NCBI RefSeq assembly: GCF_017939705.1
Contig: NZ_JAGKSQ010000002.1
Coordinates: forward strand, 620,001-684,000
Direction of reading: 5' to 3'
Origin: Halalkalibacter suaedae
GTDB lineage: Bacteria; Bacillota; Bacilli; Bacillales; Bacillaceae_D
DNA length: 64,000 nucleotides
The translations under genes were made by a program, and so were the position numbers. Shown piece by piece: positions 28,694-36,911 of the stretch. The notes below the pieces were generated by a model. That model ran no database searches, was not told where the DNA came from, and saw only the letters and a program-made list of their open reading frames with translations. The stretch's first letter is position 1, and each line of letters opens with the position of its first letter.

Positions 28694-30403
28694 TTAACTC
28701 TCCACTAATCCAACCCTTGTCTTAGGCAATGTTATAGTAAACGTCGTTCCAAGATTAACCTCACTTTGTACATCTATTGTCCCTTGGTGATTTTCAATAA
28801 TTTGATAACAGACCATAAGGCCGATGCCTGTCCCTTTTTCTTTCGTTGTGTAAAAGGCTTCCCCAATTCGCTCCAACAACTCTCTCGGCATACCTGTTCC
28901 TTGATCAATAACCTGGATTTCAATATCACTGCAAAGTTCTTTGATCTTAAGAAAGATCGTACCACCATTTCCCATAGAATCGATTGCATTTTTGATCAAG
29001 TTGATGAAAACTTGCTTAATCTTATGACTGTCACAGGTTATATTTAATTCTGCCGAATCCGTTTCGAGTAAAATACGAATATTATTCATGTTCGTTTGCG
29101 AGGTAAGTAGTAGCTTCACTTCTTCAATAAGCCGAACGGCATTGTGTTCTTTCCAATTATCTATATGAGGCTTTGCTAGGGAGAGTAGCTCACTTGCGAT
29201 TTGCTCAATACGCGAAAGCTCATCATCAATGATCGTATAATACAAATCCATCTTTTCATTTGTCGTCTTCATCATCTGAAAAAAGCCTTTTACCGAAGTT
29301 AGAGGGTTCCGTAATTCGTGGGCAATACTTGCTGCAAGCTCCCCAACAATCGCCATTTTTTCAGATCGTATGAGGAGCTTCTCATTCTCTTTCTCCTGTG
29401 ATAAATCAACAAACGAGTGCATCACTGCTTGTTCGTCTTCATACATTAAATCAATTGAATACACGACATAGTAGTGGATTGAATCAATCAAAAGTGGCTG
29501 TTCTGATAAATTCCCTTCTGAATGTTGATGATCATAGTTTTCAAAAAACTGTAACACTTCTTTGTGATGATTCGTTAGCAGAAATTGTTCCTTTGCTTCA
29601 TTATTAGAAAAGATAACACCTGTCTTGTTCCTTATGATAATAGGGATTGGAAGTTCATTAATGATCATTCTAAGTTTTTGTTCACTTTGTTCAATTGCCT
29701 CTTTTTTTAATTTGACTAAATTATTTTCATATTCCAAACGGTGGTTAACGTCTTTGAGATTGTTGAATTTCTTTTCTAGTCTTTGAAGCCTCTGCACCTC
29801 ATGTACAGACAGTGGTTTATGGTCACCGTTATCGAACAAAGGCGAAATCGAAAATGATTCATCCGTCATAAAATGGGTATGTGTTTTGAATAATTCATTC
29901 TGCAAAAAGGCCGGGATTGTTAGTGCATTATAAGCACATACTGAAGTCATTCTTTCTTTAGAAATAAAGACATCACAATCACATTCATACGTTCGAACTC
30001 GGTCAAATGTCGATTCATGATTAGGAAGAGGCACCGCTCCCCACGTACGAACAGCATGGCCTTGATCGAGTAATGGTCGCATTAGACCTGTTAGCTCGTT
30101 TCCAGCTCTCTCAACATCAAGTTCTCCTTCATTAAGATAAAACTCATGTGAACTCATATAAATAAAATTAGTTTTGTAATCATCCTCAAGTTCAAATTCA
30201 TCTAACCTATTAACAATTTGATTAATAACATCCTTTTCCTCAACAAATAACACCTTTTCTCCTTTTATTAGACCCTGATAGATGTAATCTACCGCATTTT
30301 CTATGTATTTATCTAACTCATTAAACATGTACAAAATATGCCCAGTACTTTTAACCACTGCTGCGTCGTTAAGCATAGATATGATTGGATGGATCCTTTT
30401 CAT
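28694..30403 (-). CDS. Histidine kinase with MEDS and PAS domains
   Basis: A 569-residue soluble kinase. Residues ~15-190 form an MEDS-like sensory domain (GHILYMFNELDKYIENAVDYI, GEKVLFVEEKDV, RTWGAVPL). A coiled coil at 205-245 and a PAS-like stretch follow (IINELPIPIIIRNKTG). HisKA has ELAASIAHELRNPLTSVKGF, and the ATPase domain has IKNAIDSMGNGG, DQGTGM and GTGIGLMV. This HisKA type is shared with the Spo0A kinases KinA-KinE, so input into sporulation phosphorelay is plausible. No membrane segments and no adjacent regulator, so it is an orphan kinase. Confidence 0.85.
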   Translation of the reverse strand: MKRIHPIISMLNDAAVVKSTGHILYMFNELDKYIENAVDYIYQGLIKGEKVLFVEEKDVINQIVNRLDEFELEDDYKTNFIYMSSHEFYLNEGELDVERAGNELTGLMRPLLDQGHAVRTWGAVPLPNHESTFDRVRTYECDCDVFISKERMTSVCAYNALTIPAFLQNELFKTHTHFMTDESFSISPLFDNGDHKPLSVHEVQRLQRLEKKFNNLKDVNHRLEYENNLVKLKKEAIEQSEQKLRMIINELPIPIIIRNKTGVIFSNNEAKEQFLLTNHHKEVLQFFENYDHQHSEGNLSEQPLLIDSIHYYVVYSIDLMYEDEQAVMHSFVDLSQEKENEKLLIRSEKMAIVGELAASIAHELRNPLTSVKGFFQMMKTTNEKMDLYYTIIDDELSRIEQIASELLSLAKPHIDNWKEHNAVRLIEEVKLLLTSQTNMNNIRILLETDSAELNITCDSHKIKQVFINLIKNAIDSMGNGGTIFLKIKELCSDIEIQVIDQGTGMPRELLERIGEAFYTTKEKGTGIGLMVCYQIIENHQGTIDVQSEVNLGTTFTITLPKTRVGLVES

Positions 30404-30715
30404 GTCCGTTTCTCCTACTTTTAATATGGCTTAAAACTATCGTATCAATTGTGCTGGTGCATGTCACTATCGAAAACAGTATTTTCCTTTTATGTGGTTC
30501 TATTTCAAAAATAAAATTGGTTGGTCCAGCATGATCAGGACCACTTGGCTTGTAAAATGGTTACATAGGACAGTAAATTTATTAATCAGGCTAGTAAAGT
30601 GCCTGAATCGGCTAGTAAACGAATAAATTACGCCAGACACCTAAGATATTCACAAAAACGCGGGTAACAAACAAGACTTGGCTCAATTAATAAAGTAAGT
30701 ACTCTCCTCAAACGA
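30404..30715. repeat. Intergenic gap with a short cluster of AGTAAA repeats
   Basis: AGTAAA/AGTAAA/AGTAAA begin at 30572, 30593 and 30614, i.e. exactly every 21 bases (CAGTAAATTTATTAATCAGG, CTAGTAAAGTGCC, CTAGTAAACG). This is the same period and core as the large array at 45709. The rest of the gap shows nothing recognisable. Confidence 0.55.
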
Positions 30716-30721
30716 ATTCCA

Positions 30722-30762
30722 ATAAAAGAAACCGAGTCAGGATTCTTATCCGCGACTCGGTT
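30722..30762 (-). terminator. Terminator of the APH-kinase fusion gene
   Basis: On the minus strand the stem AACCGAGTC / GACTCGGTT (9 bp) with a 15-base loop is followed by TCTTTTATT, 11 bases past the stop. Confidence 0.8.
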
Positions 30763-30772
30763 ATTACACTAT

Positions 30773-32491
30773 TTACATACAACTCGCTCTACTCCATTCA
30801 GATTCCAATTCTAATAGGGACTGATGGCGCTTGTCTCTATTATCGCTGACCGCTTTTAACGCCACTTTGAACAATCCCTCGCCTAATCGCCACTTTTCAA
30901 TCGTTCTATCTGTTTCATCACCAAAGAGGGCAAACGCAGTGGCTCCCATTAGATACACATTTGTTCTCTCATCAATTACTGCACCTAACGTATATTCTTC
31001 AGGTGCCATAAATCGTGAGGAACCCCACATTCTTCCTATCGTATTGAGATATGGGCTTTTCGAATAAAAATCGATATCACAAATATGCGTCTTTTTAGAG
31101 TTGAAATCATACATGATACTTCCATCGTAAAAATCAATGGCTACATACCCCTTTTTGATAACATGAATATGAAAGGCCACTATATCTTCAAACACTTCAA
31201 GCTTCGTATTGTCAGGCATCTGCATAAACTTTTCTCTAGACGCCGGATACATTTTTCCCATACACTCTCCATCAGTCCATTCAAAAATAACAGCGAAGCC
31301 ATTTCCCACTTCTTGTGCCCTAATAAAAGTAATCAAAGTGGGATGGGCTAAGTCTTGGTAAATCAGGACGGACGCTTTTAGCTTTTCAATTGCCTCTTCA
31401 GGCTTTCCGGAATACCGCTCTGTTGGTGCACCCGCAAATTTAACAAAATATTTCCTTCCAGCGTTTTCTACTCCGAAGCAGATATTGCCTGAATCTTGAT
31501 CATCAAAAACCTTAAAAACCTTCCCATATTGTCCAATAAACGAGAAATCAAAAGGAGCTTTCAATTTGTATGGAATCGTATCTATGCATTGAATATAAAA
31601 ATCTGCTAAATACCAAGTCGGTAGAGGATTCTTCATGCCATCAAACCAAGCAAGAACAGCTTTTGCTTGATCTTTCATAACATTAATCTCATCTTCACCG
31701 AATGGAATGGCCCAAGGGATTGACGATAGCATATTGCTACTTATATAAAAAGCCAGTAGCTTAAAGAACTGCATAGGTGGATTCCCATTAAAGTAACCGT
31801 TAATCTGCCCTGTTGCAAAGTGTGGACTAGCCGCCGCACTCCACACAATACGATTAAACTCCTCCCACGGATCTCCATAATCATTACGGTTGAAATCAAT
31901 GATTTTCAGTTCTCCCTCTGCTGAAATGACCATATTACCTACATGATAGTCGCCATGTTGAAAAGATTGCGGCCTATTTTCAAGGAGATGTCTGTTCTCC
32001 TTGAGATAAGTAATGACTTTATCATCACCATCTATTTTAATCCCACAATTATGATAGTTTTTTATTTTAGTATCCGTTTTTCGGTTGAACCGAGTTCCCC
32101 ATTCCTCTTGTCCATTCGGTGCAGGGATATTGTGAATCTCTCTTAGTATTTGCCCTGCTTTAATACCTAGTACGTATTGCTCGGTCTCTGTCTTTCTAGG
32201 CAAAACAATATCAGCATCTTCGCCTTCACACCAGGTAAAAAGCGAGTAGACTTTCCTACCGTTGTCGCATATCCCAAAGTCAATAGGCTCTGACATTGGT
32301 ATACCGTCCTTAGCTAGTTCTCTCATCATCTCGAACTCACTCTTTTTCTTCTCGTATTCTGAAATATCAGCTAATCGAAGAAGTCGTTTTTCTTTCTTTA
32401 TGGTCTCAATATAATACTTCTTGTCACTTGACCACCCTTTGTTAATTGGTTCAATTGTTTCAAACGTATTATAATTTTTGATATCGAACAT
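30773..32491 (-). CDS. Aminoglycoside phosphotransferase-like / protein kinase-like fusion
   Basis: A 572-residue cytoplasmic protein with two kinase-fold units. Residues ~1-290 are APH-like: catalytic HGDYHVGN (179-186) and IDFNRNDYGDP (~198-208). Residues ~318-570 look like a Ser/Thr kinase: YFVKFAG with the likely ATP Lys (~350), hinge VIFEWTDGE, catalytic-loop region AIDFYDGSIMYDF replacing HRDxKxxN, metal site CDIDF replacing DFG, RFMAPEE for APE, and DERTNVYLMG for the F-helix. Both substrates are unknown. GGAGGG lies 7 bases before the ATG. Monocistronic between two hairpins. Confidence 0.75.
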   Translation of the reverse strand: MFDIKNYNTFETIEPINKGWSSDKKYYIETIKKEKRLLRLADISEYEKKKSEFEMMRELAKDGIPMSEPIDFGICDNGRKVYSLFTWCEGEDADIVLPRKTETEQYVLGIKAGQILREIHNIPAPNGQEEWGTRFNRKTDTKIKNYHNCGIKIDGDDKVITYLKENRHLLENRPQSFQHGDYHVGNMVISAEGELKIIDFNRNDYGDPWEEFNRIVWSAAASPHFATGQINGYFNGNPPMQFFKLLAFYISSNMLSSIPWAIPFGEDEINVMKDQAKAVLAWFDGMKNPLPTWYLADFYIQCIDTIPYKLKAPFDFSFIGQYGKVFKVFDDQDSGNICFGVENAGRKYFVKFAGAPTERYSGKPEEAIEKLKASVLIYQDLAHPTLITFIRAQEVGNGFAVIFEWTDGECMGKMYPASREKFMQMPDNTKLEVFEDIVAFHIHVIKKGYVAIDFYDGSIMYDFNSKKTHICDIDFYSKSPYLNTIGRMWGSSRFMAPEEYTLGAVIDERTNVYLMGATAFALFGDETDRTIEKWRLGEGLFKVALKAVSDNRDKRHQSLLELESEWSRASCM

Positions 32492-32758
32492 GATGGTACC
32501 CTCCGGATCTACTATAAAAATTCACACTCAAGTCAATTAGCCATACACTTTTTTAAAATTTCTAGTTTTCTTATCTTATCTAGAAGATACTTTAACACAA
32601 AATGACAATTAATCGATTGTAAGGAGAGCTTTCTAAGCACATTATGTAAAAAGTGAGTCTTTGCCTCAATTTATCTCTTTCTAGTACATCTACCTTTTCA
32701 CTTGTCACTCTTGTGAATAGGATACGATATCTTTTGAAAGAGGAGTCGATGTGTTTAT

Positions 32759-33961
32759 ATGACAACAACGAAACAACTAATTGTTTGCTTCAAACCTGGA
32801 ACGAAGAGAACGAGTTGCATGCATGTGCATGATAAGTCAAAAGCGAAATTGGTTAAGGAACTTAAGGATATGGATATACATGTTGTAAATGTCTCTACCG
32901 AAGAACTATCCTCCTGTCTATCAGGATATACGGCCTCTGAGGATGTTCAATATGTCGAGGAAGATTATCGTATTCAAGTAGAACCAATTGAAGAGATGAG
33001 AGAGCTGTCTTCAGTTGAACCAATAAGGACGACTGCTTCAACGACCGATCCGCTATTTGCGAGGCAATGGGGGCTAGAGAACATCAATGCACAAGCTGCA
33101 TGGGAGCTTGCACGGACTTCTACTCGCTCAGCAAAGATAGCGATTTTGGATACGGGTGTTAATCAGATTCATCCGGACTTAAGAGGCAAGGTTATTCATC
33201 AGACAAATTTATCGGATGCACTGACAGCTGAAGACGTTCACGGTCACGGAACGCATGTAGCAGGAATTGCCGCAGCAATAACGAACAATGGCAAAGGAAT
33301 TTCGGGGATAAGCTATAATGCAGCTAGTATTATGAATATAAAAGTATTGGATGACACAGGTGGCGGGTCATCAAGCGATGTGGCACAAGGAATTATTTAC
33401 GCCACTAATCGTGGTGCCAATATTATCAATTTGAGTTTAGGGTCTGAAATGAGTAACGAAACACTACGAAATGCGGTTCGATATGCAGCCAGCAATGGTG
33501 TGCTACTAGTTGGGGCAGCTGGTAATAATGGTTCTGATAAGATGAACTTTCCAGCAGCTTACGATGACGTACTCGCAGTAACCGCCACAAATCGAAACAA
33601 TGAACTCGCCGAATTCTCTAACTATGGCTCTTGGGTAGACGTTGCTGCACCTGGTGAAGATATTCTGTCAACCTTCTCAGGAGAGTTGTCTCAATCATCA
33701 AGCCTGTACCGAGTCGTATCCGGGACCTCACAAGCGACCCCGTTCATAAGTGGCTTAGCAGGATTATTGAAGGCGTCGAACCCAGCGTTAACAAAAGGAC
33801 AAATCCGAGCCGTTATTCAACGTTCATCGATCCCAGTATCTCCAGGTACAATTCGATTTGGTAAGGTTGATGCAATGAAAGCAATAGAACTTTCCCAAAA
33901 TGCGGTAAGAAGTTTACCAGGTAAACTTCCTCCCGTTTGGTGGTTTCATAGAAACAGGTAG
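32759..33961 (+). CDS. Subtilisin-like serine protease without signal peptide
   Basis: A 400-residue S8 peptidase. An I9-like prodomain (IVCFKPGTKRTS ... VQYVEEDYRI, residues ~7-78) precedes the catalytic domain: Asp in ILDTGVNQIHPDL, His in HGHGTHVAG, oxyanion Asn in GAAGNNG, Ser in SGTSQATPF (Gln replaces the usual Met after Ser). There is no N-terminal hydrophobic segment, and an in-frame stop at 32735 rules out an upstream extension. Secretion by Sec is therefore not expected. An AGAGGAG lies 13 bases before the ATG, a long spacing. A strong terminator follows. Confidence 0.85.
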   Translation: MTTTKQLIVCFKPGTKRTSCMHVHDKSKAKLVKELKDMDIHVVNVSTEELSSCLSGYTASEDVQYVEEDYRIQVEPIEEMRELSSVEPIRTTASTTDPLFARQWGLENINAQAAWELARTSTRSAKIAILDTGVNQIHPDLRGKVIHQTNLSDALTAEDVHGHGTHVAGIAAAITNNGKGISGISYNAASIMNIKVLDDTGGGSSSDVAQGIIYATNRGANIINLSLGSEMSNETLRNAVRYAASNGVLLVGAAGNNGSDKMNFPAAYDDVLAVTATNRNNELAEFSNYGSWVDVAAPGEDILSTFSGELSQSSSLYRVVSGTSQATPFISGLAGLLKASNPALTKGQIRAVIQRSSIPVSPGTIRFGKVDAMKAIELSQNAVRSLPGKLPPVWWFHRNR

Positions 33962-33988
33962 AAACTATTATTATTGTTAAAAACACTT

Positions 33989-34043
33989 CGTCCGGATGGT
34001 GTACACATAATAGAAGTGAACAGCATCCGGACGTTTTTATTTT
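33989..34043 (+). terminator. Terminator of the subtilase gene
   Basis: A perfect 10-bp stem CGTCCGGATG / CATCCGGACG with a 25-base loop and TTTTTATTTT directly after. It also lies just beyond the stop of the convergent gene at 34058. Confidence 0.85.
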
Positions 34044-34057
34044 AATCAGTATAGGTC

Positions 34058-35407
34058 TTATTGTGATAACACTTTAGAAATAACTCCAATTTGATCAATA
34101 TTATCCTTTGCTCTGCCAAAGAACCCTGCAATATAATGACCTGAAGGAGCTGTGATCGTCATTGCTTCTCCTGTCTTGGTACCGCCTGAGATCACACGAC
34201 CGGTGTTTGTTTTAAATTCCGCATAAAAGATACGATTATCTCCATTATAGTTTTTCTTGTAAAACGTAGCTTCAGTTAGATACTCATTAGCCGCTAATTG
34301 CAATGTCTTTACAGTTCCACCTGTGCCACCTTGTCGTAATACGGTCCCATTCTTATAATTCATAGACAATCCATCTACACGTGCGCCTGCATTTATCGTT
34401 AATGAGGTTGGTTTAGAGTTAACTACTGCTTCATTTGATAAGAAATTAAATGCATTTCCACCAGAACCACCCCAAGCAGTGCTCATATCAATAGTAAGAT
34501 TCTTTTTATATTCGAATGTAACAGCTATAGGATAATGATCCGAAAGTTGTTGTCCATTACTATCAACAAAGATTGAATCTTCTAATCTATAGGATAATGC
34601 GGTTAAATCTAGTGACGGACTACTTCTATAGAATACTTTGTCAACAACCTCGAAGTTCACACCATTCTTATTACTACCATCCATTAAAGCTTCTCCATCA
34701 GCAGGTACCATCCCGTTTCTTACAAGATCAACCCACGGATCCCGCAAACCGGTAGCCTCAAGTAATACTTCTTCAAAATTGTCATCGCCTCTCGTATAAC
34801 GAGAGTTGGTATCCCCTAGAACAATCACTGCGTTGCCCGCTGAATGGGTGTTAATATATTCAGCCAATTGAATCATATTATCTCTTCTAGCTGCAAGTGA
34901 CCCGCTATCTCCTCCTGCATCTGTATGCACTGTATAAACATCAACATATACACCTGGCTCTACCATCATCTGTGAATACATAAATCCTTTTGGTGTTAAC
35001 TGATCATCACCATTGCCTAGGAAGCCATGTCTTTGTCTCCACGTTATTCTTTTAGTATCCTTAATCGGAAATTTAGATAGGAAGTTCATTCCGTCCCCAA
35101 ATGGAACGTTCCCAGAATGTGCGGTTAAATAAGGATGTGTCGTCTCTCTAATCAAATCGTTATGATAAGCAAAGTCCTCCTGCACCGCTACAAGGTCATA
35201 TCGATTCAATAATGGGCTTATTTTACTCGTGTTCACCTGCGGATTTTCACCAGTTAATATATCTGGTAGACCTGCTACATTATACGTCGAAACGCTAAAT
35301 GTTTTTGTGCTTGCGCTAGCAGACAACGGCTCTTTGTTCACGACCACCAATAGCAACAATATGATTCCTACTACTAACCCTGCTTTTTTACATTTACTCA
35401 AAAACAA
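34058..35407 (-). CDS. Secreted EEP-family phosphodiesterase (nSMase-like) with jacalin-like tail
   Basis: A 449-residue exported enzyme. TTG 35407 is chosen with GAGGAG 8 bases before; a GTG at 35416 directly abuts the site. A signal peptide (AGLVVGIILLLLVVV ... SASAS) leads into an endonuclease/exonuclease/phosphatase fold with STYNVAGLP, VAVQED (metal Glu), VHTDAGGDS, VIVLGDTNSRY and SDHYPI (catalytic His), the pattern of neutral sphingomyelinases and related enzymes. The last ~130 residues (AWGGSGGNAFNF, GARVDGLSMNYKNG, RQGGTGG) match a jacalin-like lectin fold. A role in binding sugars plus phosphodiester cleavage is inferred; the substrate may be lipid or nucleic acid. Confidence 0.8.
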   Translation of the reverse strand: MFLSKCKKAGLVVGIILLLLVVVNKEPLSASASTKTFSVSTYNVAGLPDILTGENPQVNTSKISPLLNRYDLVAVQEDFAYHNDLIRETTHPYLTAHSGNVPFGDGMNFLSKFPIKDTKRITWRQRHGFLGNGDDQLTPKGFMYSQMMVEPGVYVDVYTVHTDAGGDSGSLAARRDNMIQLAEYINTHSAGNAVIVLGDTNSRYTRGDDNFEEVLLEATGLRDPWVDLVRNGMVPADGEALMDGSNKNGVNFEVVDKVFYRSSPSLDLTALSYRLEDSIFVDSNGQQLSDHYPIAVTFEYKKNLTIDMSTAWGGSGGNAFNFLSNEAVVNSKPTSLTINAGARVDGLSMNYKNGTVLRQGGTGGTVKTLQLAANEYLTEATFYKKNYNGDNRIFYAEFKTNTGRVISGGTKTGEAMTITAPSGHYIAGFFGRAKDNIDQIGVISKVLSQ

Positions 35408-35797
35408 TTTAACCACTCCTCTGATATAGTATTAAATTTGAATTTGAACTGTAACTTGCCTAGCTGCTAATAGAAAGTATAACTACTAATTGTTAATAGA
35501 ATTCTATGAATAAGAAAAGGTTATGTAAATTTTACCATTTAGGTGCTTAGGAATACCGTTCTAATCTACCAATTCACTCACTAGCCTTTCCTGTCAAAAA
35601 ATGCTGAATCATATTATTTTTCAAGAAATAATTTGAAATTGTCACTACGAACAAAACGATATTCCCCATAAAAAAATGCCTGACCACTATGGACAGACAC
35701 TTAGTTATTATCATCGTTTTCTCTCTATCAAGTTGCTTATAGTCACGCCTGCCATCAACCACCAGTTCCTTTCACGCATACTTACTCTGTTTCAAGG
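35408..35797. other. Intergenic gap, probable decayed sequence
   Basis: No convincing gene. 35591-35634 is repeated at 38775-38818 with about four differences in 44 bases. A 62-residue frame on the minus strand (35574-35762) covers the repeat but has no ribosome binding site. The duplicate suggests remains of a mobile element or a duplicated gene end; no transposase can be named. Confidence 0.4.
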
Positions 35798-36745
35798 TTA
35801 AACTGACTCCCCCTCATCAGCTAGAGAAGGATAGGAACCCGCTTTATCGATAATTAAATGATCGATTCCGATACTGTGTTTATTATCTCGAAATGCTCCA
35901 GCAGAAACCCCCATCGTCTTTCTGAACACTTTGTTGAAGTAGTTCGCGTTTGAAAAGCCAACCTTTTCTGAAATATCGGTTACAGTCGCATCAGTAGAGC
36001 GCAACAACCCGACTGCTTTTTGTATTCTGATTTTTGTCAGATATTGCATTGGTGGCATTTTCAGTTTTTGTTTGAATTGCTTAATAAAATAAAACCGCGA
36101 GTAACCTGATACAGATGCGATTTCATCAAGTGTGAGTGGTTCATGATAATGTGAGTGAATAAATGAGAGAGCCTTTGTCATTTGTTGGCTGAGGGGATCC
36201 TCTGCTTCTTCGATACTACGAACAAAACGATAGCCTTCCATAATAAACTCATACGCCTTTGCAGAAGCATAGTATGGATCTGTGATCTTATCTTCTTTCG
36301 TGCTTTGATAGATTTCAAAAACTAGGTCAATTAACTTCGAATCTGGCGGAACCTTTATCACAGGTCCCTGTTGATTTCCGATCAACTCCCAGCATTTCGC
36401 AGCTTCATGACCCTCCAATGTTAAGAATACGAAATCCCATCCTTTACTTTCTTCAGGAAAATAATAACGATGCTCACTTGGTACCTTAACGACAAATGCT
36501 TCTCCTGGTTCCACTGAATACGTCATACCATCCATATCGATCATTCCAAATCCAGCAATTGTATACTGAAATACATAGGTGTCGACATCTTTTCGTTTTA
36601 AACCATGCCAGTCGTATAGATCACCAGGCTTGAGCTCTTCCCGACCCACTACTCTAAGATTAGCTACATGATTAGGACCTGTATCGAAAAAACGAAACCC
36701 GTACACTCCGTACTTTGCTTGACCTTCATTAGCTGTCAATCGCAC
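35798..36745 (-). CDS. AraC family transcriptional regulator, divergent from melA
   Basis: A 315-residue regulator from GTG 36745, 7 bases after GGAGGG; a TTG at 36760 overlaps that site. An N-terminal cupin (ligand) domain contains MDGMTYSVEPGEAFVVKVP. The C-terminal double helix-turn-helix has TLDEIASVSGYSRFYFIKQFKQ and TDISEKVGFSNANYFNKVFRK. It is divergent from melA with a shared ~165-base control region, so it most likely senses melibiose or another galactoside and activates melA. Confidence 0.85.
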   Translation of the reverse strand: MRLTANEGQAKYGVYGFRFFDTGPNHVANLRVVGREELKPGDLYDWHGLKRKDVDTYVFQYTIAGFGMIDMDGMTYSVEPGEAFVVKVPSEHRYYFPEESKGWDFVFLTLEGHEAAKCWELIGNQQGPVIKVPPDSKLIDLVFEIYQSTKEDKITDPYYASAKAYEFIMEGYRFVRSIEEAEDPLSQQMTKALSFIHSHYHEPLTLDEIASVSGYSRFYFIKQFKQKLKMPPMQYLTKIRIQKAVGLLRSTDATVTDISEKVGFSNANYFNKVFRKTMGVSAGAFRDNKHSIGIDHLIIDKAGSYPSLADEGESV

Positions 36746-36790
36746 TATTTTACCCTCCAATCACACTAACTTACCGTTGAGAAGAAATTG

Positions 36791-36804
36791 AAACCGCTTT
36801 ACTA
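36791..36804 (+). promoter_or_regulatory. Possible CcpA cre site between araC and melA
   Basis: TGAAACCGCTTTAC fits the cre consensus TGWNANCGNTNWCA except for the last two bases. It lies in the shared control region. Weak on its own; supported by better sites elsewhere in the glycan region. Confidence 0.4.
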
Positions 36805-36911
36805 TGATTATATCAAGATAAATCAATAAAGGAGAAGTTGTTTTTCCAATTATTTTTAGAACAATTTCTAGCTTAAGTGTCTCGTTACATTATCATTAGG
36901 AGGTAACCCTT

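Noticed and set aside
35574-35762. 62-residue minus-strand frame
   Set aside because: No ribosome binding site, and it covers a 44-bp segment that is duplicated elsewhere; more likely decayed sequence than a gene.
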